The notes below the pieces were generated by a model. The model did no database searches. It was not told the DNA's origin and worked only from the letters and a program-made list of their open reading frames with translations. From Nitrospirota bacterium (lineage in GTDB: Bacteria > Nitrospirota > Nitrospiria > Nitrospirales > Nitrospiraceae): a DNA stretch of 6,112 nucleotides. The stretch is from the NCBI GenBank assembly GCA_020028595.1, contig JAIBHQ010000174.1, positions 1 to 6,112 of the forward strand, read 5' to 3'. The position numbers and the translations under genes are program-made. Below are positions 1 through 6,112 of this stretch, piece after piece (the first letter of the stretch is position 1; each line of letters starts with the position of its first letter).

Positions 1-3196
<3,196 letters not shown>

Positions 3197-3240
3197 GGAT
3201 CGTAGAGGCCCTGTTTGGGAGGCAACCCAGGAATGTTCAT
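3197..3240 (-). pseudogene. gltB: Detached N-terminal remnant of gltB, out of frame with the rest
   Basis: Reading from the ATG at 3240 on the minus strand gives [15 protein letters not shown], the typical start of a bacterial GltB, whose family continues with a (Q/E)FEHD(A/S)CGVGF-type segment carrying the nucleophile cysteine. Here the frame instead runs into CKSRTSS and a TGA stop at about 3172-3174. The GltB sequence resumes two bases out of phase with [10 protein letters not shown], which in intact homologues follows the GDGAGI(L) segment. About 50-55 residues are therefore missing, and the missing length must be 3n+1 bases. The lost stretch should include the catalytic Cys and the HRGA and GDGAG motifs. 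The rest of the frame has no other lesion, so this is either a very recent deletion or an assembly/sequencing error. The boundary at 3196/3197 is approximate by a base or two. Confidence 0.8.
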
Positions 3241-3275
3241 TTTCAGCCGTGAAAACCCGCGTGTGGTTTTTTCTC

Positions 3276-3305
3276 AACTTACCGGACGCCGTGCAAATCT
3301 GTCAA
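3276..3305 (-). promoter_or_regulatory. Candidate sigma-70-type promoter for gltB
   Basis: On the minus strand a perfect TTGACA -35 box (3305 to 3300) is followed after 18 bp by TAAGTT (3281 to 3276), a weak match (3 of 6) to TATAAT. Transcription would start near 3269, giving a leader of about 30 nt before the gltB ATG at 3240. No convincing Shine-Dalgarno sequence lies before that ATG (the nearest bases are GGCTGAAA). The perfect -35 box and correct placement support it; the poor -10 box and long spacer weaken it. Confidence 0.4.
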
Positions 3306-3362
3306 GCCAAGAACTTCGCCGAACTGCGCAATTCCGAACGTTAAAACCCTCATTTCCGATGC

Positions 3363-3391
3363 TTGACAACGACCGGGCCCTTCCCTAGACT
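3363..3391 (+). promoter_or_regulatory. Candidate sigma-70-type promoter for ispB, giving a leaderless mRNA
   Basis: A perfect TTGACA (3363-3368) is separated by exactly 17 bp from TAGACT (3386-3391), which matches TATAAT at four of six positions. The usual start site, about 7 nt past the -10 box, falls on the A of the ATG at 3398. The transcript would thus begin at or within a base or two of the start codon. This agrees with the absence of any Shine-Dalgarno sequence upstream of 3398. Confidence 0.6.
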
Positions 3392-3397
3392 CGCCGC

Positions 3398-4402
3398 ATG
3401 CAAAACGGCCCCGTCACGCCGACACTCCACACGATGGCCGACGTGTGGGAGACCTACGGCAAGGAGTTGGACGGCGTCGAGGATCACATCCGGAAGAACC
3501 TCGATTCGTCCGTCACACTCGTCAACACCGTCGCGGCCCACATCCTCAGCAGCGGCGGCAAACGCATCCGCCCGCTCCTGTTGCTGCTGTCGGCCCGGCT
3601 GTGCGGAGACACCTCGTCCGATCCGCAGAGCCTCGGCAGTCTCGTCGAATTCATTCACACCGCCACGCTGCTGCACGACGACGTCGTCGACGACGCCGAC
3701 CTGCGCCGCGGCCGGCAGACCGCCCGCAAAGTGTGGAGCAATCAAATCAGCATCCTCGTCGGCGACTATCTCTATTCCCATGCCATGCGCCAGATCGTCA
3801 CCTTCAAAAACCAGGCGGTCAACGAAACCCTGGCGGAAGCCTGCAGCAGGATGGCGGAAGGCGAAGTGCTGCAACTCTACCATCACGGCAGTATTGCCAT
3901 GACCGAAGCCGACTACATCCGGATCGTGGAGCATAAAACGGCGAGCCTGATCGCGACATCATGCCGCATCGGCGCCATCATCGGCCGCGCGTCCGACGAG
4001 CGGCAGGCGGCGCTCTTCCGGTTCGGCGAGTACATCGGCATCGCCTTTCAAATGGCGGACGACACGCTCGATTACACCGCCAACGGAGCGCAGTTGGGTA
4101 AAACGCTGGGGCAGGACCTGCGGGAGGGCAAGATCACGATTCCACTGCTCCATCTGCTGCAACAATGCCCGGAGCCGGATCGGCAGATGATCAAGGACCG
4201 CCTGGAAACCCGGACGCTGTCGGACACCGATCTGCAACGGATCATCGCGCTGATGCAGGACTATGGATCCATCGCCTACGCGATGGAGCGGGCGCGCGCC
4301 TACGTCGCGGCGGCCACCCGAAGCCTGGCCCTGTTCGACGACTCGCCGGCCAAGCGCGCGCTGGTCATCGTCGCTGACTACATGGTCAATCGCGACCGGT
4401 AA
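3398..4402 (+). CDS. ispB: Trans-polyprenyl diphosphate synthase (octaprenyl/heptaprenyl type)
   Basis: This enzyme condenses isopentenyl diphosphate units head-to-tail onto an allylic primer to make the all-trans side chain of respiratory quinones; it acts in the cytosol with Mg2+. The 334-residue protein has the full family pattern: GGKRIRP (53-59), the first aspartate-rich motif DDVVD (94-98) inside LLHDDVVDDADLRRG, GDYLYS (122-127), EGEVLQL (154-160), EHKTA (178-182), and the second aspartate-rich motif DDTLD (221-225) inside FQMADDTLDY, followed by GQDLREGKIT (238-247). The residue five before the first motif is alanine, a small side chain associated with long products; the exact chain length cannot be read from sequence. 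Length matches E. coli IspB (about 320). The ATG at 3398 is preferred because a promoter places the transcript start there; the in-frame ATG at 3434 (MADVWETYGK) is an alternative and also lacks a Shine-Dalgarno. It is divergent from gltB; amrA follows 99 bp downstream. Confidence 0.95.
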   Translation: MQNGPVTPTLHTMADVWETYGKELDGVEDHIRKNLDSSVTLVNTVAAHILSSGGKRIRPLLLLLSARLCGDTSSDPQSLGSLVEFIHTATLLHDDVVDDADLRRGRQTARKVWSNQISILVGDYLYSHAMRQIVTFKNQAVNETLAEACSRMAEGEVLQLYHHGSIAMTEADYIRIVEHKTASLIATSCRIGAIIGRASDERQAALFRFGEYIGIAFQMADDTLDYTANGAQLGKTLGQDLREGKITIPLLHLLQQCPEPDRQMIKDRLETRTLSDTDLQRIIALMQDYGSIAYAMERARAYVAAATRSLALFDDSPAKRALVIVADYMVNRDR

Positions 4403-4405
4403 CCC

Positions 4406-4512
4406 GTGATCAGTGATGAGTGATCAGTAATGCGTAACCAGTAAGTTTCGCACTCAAGTCTGCTCCATGGTTCCCTGCCCATCACCCATCACTCGTCACT
4501 CATGACTCGTCC
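4406..4512. repeat. Degenerate heptamer array in inverted arrangement (GTGATGA type)
   Basis: The left arm (4406-4447) reads as six back-to-back 7-mers all starting with GT: three GTGATSA copies, then drifting forms such as GTAATGC and GTAACCA. The right arm (4478-4512) is five 7-mers of the complementary kind (CCCATCA twice, CTCGTCA, CTCATGA, CTCGTCC). A unique centre of about 30 bp lies between them. Bases 4406-4433 match the reverse complement of 4479-4506 at 21 of 28 positions, so transcribed RNA would form a long imperfect stem with a loop of about 45 nt. The array starts three bases after the ispB stop codon and its right arm covers the amrA start codon. There is no U-run, so it is not a standard terminator. 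Its function is unknown to me. Confidence 0.8.
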
Positions 4513-5032
4513 TTCGCTCCATCCGCTGGTGAAACTGGCCGCCGAGGCGGTGGAGGCGTTCGTCAGAAACCGGGAGATCATCGCCCCGCTGGTTGATGTC
4601 TTCGAACAATATCCGCAGGCGCACCGCCGGGCCGGCGCGTTCGTCTGCCTGAAGGCGCGCGGCCAGTTGCGCGGCTGCATCGGCACGACGGAGCCGACGC
4701 GGGAAACCCTGGCCGTGGAGATCGTGGAAAACGCCGTCGCGGCGGCGACGCGCGATCCCCGCTTCGAGCCGGTGAGACCGGATGAACTGGTTGAGCTGGC
4801 GATTACCGTGGATGTGCTGTCCACGCCGGAGCCGGTCGCCGACGAGACGCGGCTCGATCACCGGCGCTACGGCGTGATCGTGCGGGCGGGCGCGCGTCAT
4901 GGCGTGCTGCTGCCGGACATCGAGCACATCAATTCCGTCCACGAGCAACTGGTGACGGTGCGGCTGAAAGCCGGCATCGGTCCCGACGAGCCGGCCGAAT
5001 TGTTTCGGTTTGAAGTCACAAGGTACACATGA
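4502..5032 (+). CDS. amrA: AMMECR1-domain protein (AmmeMemoRadiSam system protein A)
   Basis: This 176-residue protein has the length and motifs of the AMMECR1 family: the hallmark LRGCIGT at 56-62 (in GQLRGCIGTTEP), the NAVAAATRDPRF stretch at 77-88, ELVELAITVDVLSTPEP at 95-111, YGVIVRAG/GVLLPDI at 123-140, and a C-terminal EQLVTVRLKAGIG at 148-160. The invariant cysteine of LRGCIGT (residue 59) is present. The family is found in bacteria, archaea and eukaryotes. In many prokaryotes it sits beside a Memo-like protein and a radical SAM protein, for which a joint redox or modification role has been proposed without a proven reaction; neither partner is in this window. The ATG at 4502 lies inside the right arm of the heptamer array and has no Shine-Dalgarno; a GTG at codon 10 (4529) is a possible alternative. 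There is no signal peptide or membrane segment, so it is probably cytosolic. The DUF1015 gene follows 91 bp downstream. Confidence 0.9.
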   Translation: MTRPSLHPLVKLAAEAVEAFVRNREIIAPLVDVFEQYPQAHRRAGAFVCLKARGQLRGCIGTTEPTRETLAVEIVENAVAAATRDPRFEPVRPDELVELAITVDVLSTPEPVADETRLDHRRYGVIVRAGARHGVLLPDIEHINSVHEQLVTVRLKAGIGPDEPAELFRFEVTRYT

Positions 5033-5035
5033 GGC

Positions 5036-5112
5036 GCGAGGCGATGGGCAATAGGCTATAGGCAAGCAGAGTTTCCGTCCCATAGCCCATTGCCTATAAC
5101 CTATAGCCTCTG
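5036..5112. repeat. Degenerate heptamer array in inverted arrangement (TATAGGC type)
   Basis: The left arm (5036-5063) is four 7-mers ending in GGC: GCGAGGC, GATGGGC, AATAGGC and TATAGGC. The right arm (5078-5112) contains complementary 7-mers: TCCCATA, GCCCATT, GCCTATA, ACCTATA and GCCTCTG. Bases 5047-5065 pair with 5090-5108 at 17 of 19 positions, leaving a 24-nt loop, which gives a strong hairpin. The array begins three bases after the amrA stop codon and ends 11 bases before the start of the next gene, leaving that gene's ribosome binding site free. No U-run follows, so a Rho-independent terminator is unlikely. Confidence 0.85.
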
Positions 5113-5115
5113 ACT

Positions 5116-5119
5116 GGAG
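5116..5119 (+). promoter_or_regulatory. Ribosome binding site for the DUF1015 gene
   Basis: GGAG lies four bases upstream of the ATG at 5124, just outside the right arm of the preceding hairpin. It is the only clear Shine-Dalgarno sequence seen before any start in this window, and it fixes the start of the DUF1015 gene. The spacing is slightly short. Confidence 0.6.
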
Positions 5120-5123
5120 ATAT

Positions 5124-6112
5124 ATGGCCAATCTGATTCCGTTTAAAGGCGTGCTCTACAATCCGGCCAGGGTTTCCGACGTGAGCCGCGTCGTCGCGCC
5201 TCCGTACGACGTGATCGATGCGGCGTTTCAGAACGCGCTGCATGCCCGCCATCCGCATAACGTCATCCGGCTCGAACTGGGTCTGGACGAGCCACAAGAT
5301 AGCCCCGGACAGAACCGCTACACGCGCGCCGCCGCGTGGCTGAAAGACTGGATGGCCGGCGGAGTGCTGCAGCGCGAGCGCCAGCCGGCGATCTATCCCT
5401 ACACGATCGAATACCGCTCACCGTCGGATGAATCCGGCACGCCGATGAAAACACTCAAGGGATTTTTCTCGACCGTCGAGCTGGAAGAGTTCGGCACCGG
5501 CAAGATCTACCCGCACGAAAATACGCGGGCCGCCGCCAAAACGGACCGGCTCAATCTGCTGGAGGCCTGCGGGGCCAACTTCAGCGCGATCTTTTCGCTG
5601 TTTTCAGACCCGCAGGGGGCCGTCATCCGGCTTATCGACAAATCCGTCAACGCCGACAAGCCGCGCTTCGACTTCACAGACGACGAAGGATTCCGTCAGC
5701 GCCTCTGGGCCATCACGGACCGGGCGGTGCTGGACGAGATCGTCACCTTCATGCACTCGACCCCGCTCTTCATCGCGGACGGCCACCACCGGTACGAGAC
5801 CGCGCTCAACTACCGGAAATCCTGCCGCGCACGCGCGGCGGCGGCGGGCCTCCAGCCCTACGATGCCGTCCTGATGCTGTTCGCCAGCCTGGAAGATCCC
5901 GGCCTGACCGTGCTCCCCACGCACCGCGTACTGACGACGCCTGTGCCTCCGCTCGCCGATATCAAACGTCTGCTCGGCGAGGCCTTCGACTTCGATGAGA
6001 TCCCGCTGAAGCAGTTCCTGCACGCGCTCCGCAGCCGTGGGCAGACCGCTCCCGTCTTCGGCCTGGCGCTCGGCGGCGCCGCGTCTCCGTGGTTGCTGTC
6101 GGTCAAACCCGG
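5124..6112 (+). CDS. DUF1015 family protein, C-terminus beyond the window
   Basis: The frame is open for 329 complete codons to the right edge; family members are usually a little over 400 residues, so roughly the last quarter is missing. Family landmarks in order are IPFKGVLYNP (5-14), VVAPPYDVI (23-31), NVIRLELG (46-53), IYPYTIEY (90-97), IYPHENT (128-134), the strongest motif IADGHHRYETALNY (217-230), and VLPTHRVL (263-270). The conserved histidines and acidic residues of ADGHHRYETA suggest a catalytic or ligand-binding site, but I know of no established activity I can state with confidence. There is no signal peptide or membrane segment. The ATG at 5124 is supported by GGAG at 5116-5119 and by the family-typical N-terminus. 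The gene lies downstream of amrA on the same strand, separated by a heptamer hairpin; co-transcription is plausible. Confidence 0.9.
   Translation, partial: MANLIPFKGVLYNPARVSDVSRVVAPPYDVIDAAFQNALHARHPHNVIRLELGLDEPQDSPGQNRYTRAAAWLKDWMAGGVLQRERQPAIYPYTIEYRSPSDESGTPMKTLKGFFSTVELEEFGTGKIYPHENTRAAAKTDRLNLLEACGANFSAIFSLFSDPQGAVIRLIDKSVNADKPRFDFTDDEGFRQRLWAITDRAVLDEIVTFMHSTPLFIADGHHRYETALNYRKSCRARAAAAGLQPYDAVLMLFASLEDPGLTVLPTHRVLTTPVPPLADIKRLLGEAFDFDEIPLKQFLHALRSRGQTAPVFGLALGGAASPWLLSVKP

Noticed and set aside
3350..3934. A 194-codon minus-strand frame opposite ispB
   Set aside because: It is antisense to a clear polyprenyl synthase and has no recognisable domain or ribosome binding site; it is a shadow of GC-rich coding.
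4406..4512. CRISPR array or Rho-independent terminator reading of the heptamer arrays
   Set aside because: Units are 7 bp, degenerate and without spacers, so this is not CRISPR. Neither hairpin is followed by a T-run, and the first overlaps a start codon, so neither is a standard terminator.
5604..6023. A 139-codon minus-strand frame opposite the DUF1015 gene
   Set aside because: The plus strand carries the conserved ADGHHRYETA motif across the same region; the antisense product is low in complexity and unrecognisable.

Overview
The window is GC-rich (by eye roughly 60% or more) bacterial chromosomal DNA carrying four protein-coding genes. The layout, the GltB N-terminus ([15 protein letters not shown]) and the degenerate heptamer palindromes between genes remind me of Nitrospirota (Nitrospira-like) or NC10-type genomes. 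That is an inference from memory, not something proven here.

Layout. Positions 1-3240 (minus strand) hold the large subunit of glutamate synthase (gltB). It runs off the left edge just before its 3Fe-4S cysteine cluster. Its 5' end is damaged: the first 15 residues are present and family-like, but the next roughly 50-55 residues, which should include the catalytic cysteine of the glutaminase domain, are missing, and the two parts are out of frame. A 157-bp divergent intergenic region (3241-3397) follows, with a TTGACA-type promoter candidate facing each way. Positions 3398-4402 (plus) encode a complete trans-polyprenyl diphosphate synthase (IspB family), possibly translated from a leaderless mRNA. 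Positions 4502-5032 (plus) encode an AMMECR1-domain protein (AmrA). Positions 5124-6112 (plus) encode a DUF1015 protein cut by the right edge.

The most unusual structure lies in the two gaps between the three plus-strand genes (99 bp and 91 bp). Each gap is filled almost entirely by degenerate tandem 7-bp repeats arranged as an inverted repeat around a short unique centre. The two gaps use different heptamers (GTGATGA-like and TATAGGC-like) but the same architecture: each array begins three bases after the upstream stop codon and ends at or just before the next start codon. In RNA both would form long imperfect hairpins; the first includes the amrA start codon in its stem.

Functionally, gltB belongs to ammonia assimilation, while ispB supplies the isoprenoid side chain of respiratory quinones. 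AmrA and DUF1015 are conserved families without a role I can state with confidence. The plus-strand genes may be co-transcribed, since I see no terminator or convincing promoter in the two gaps. I found no tRNA, rRNA, CRISPR array or insertion sequence.
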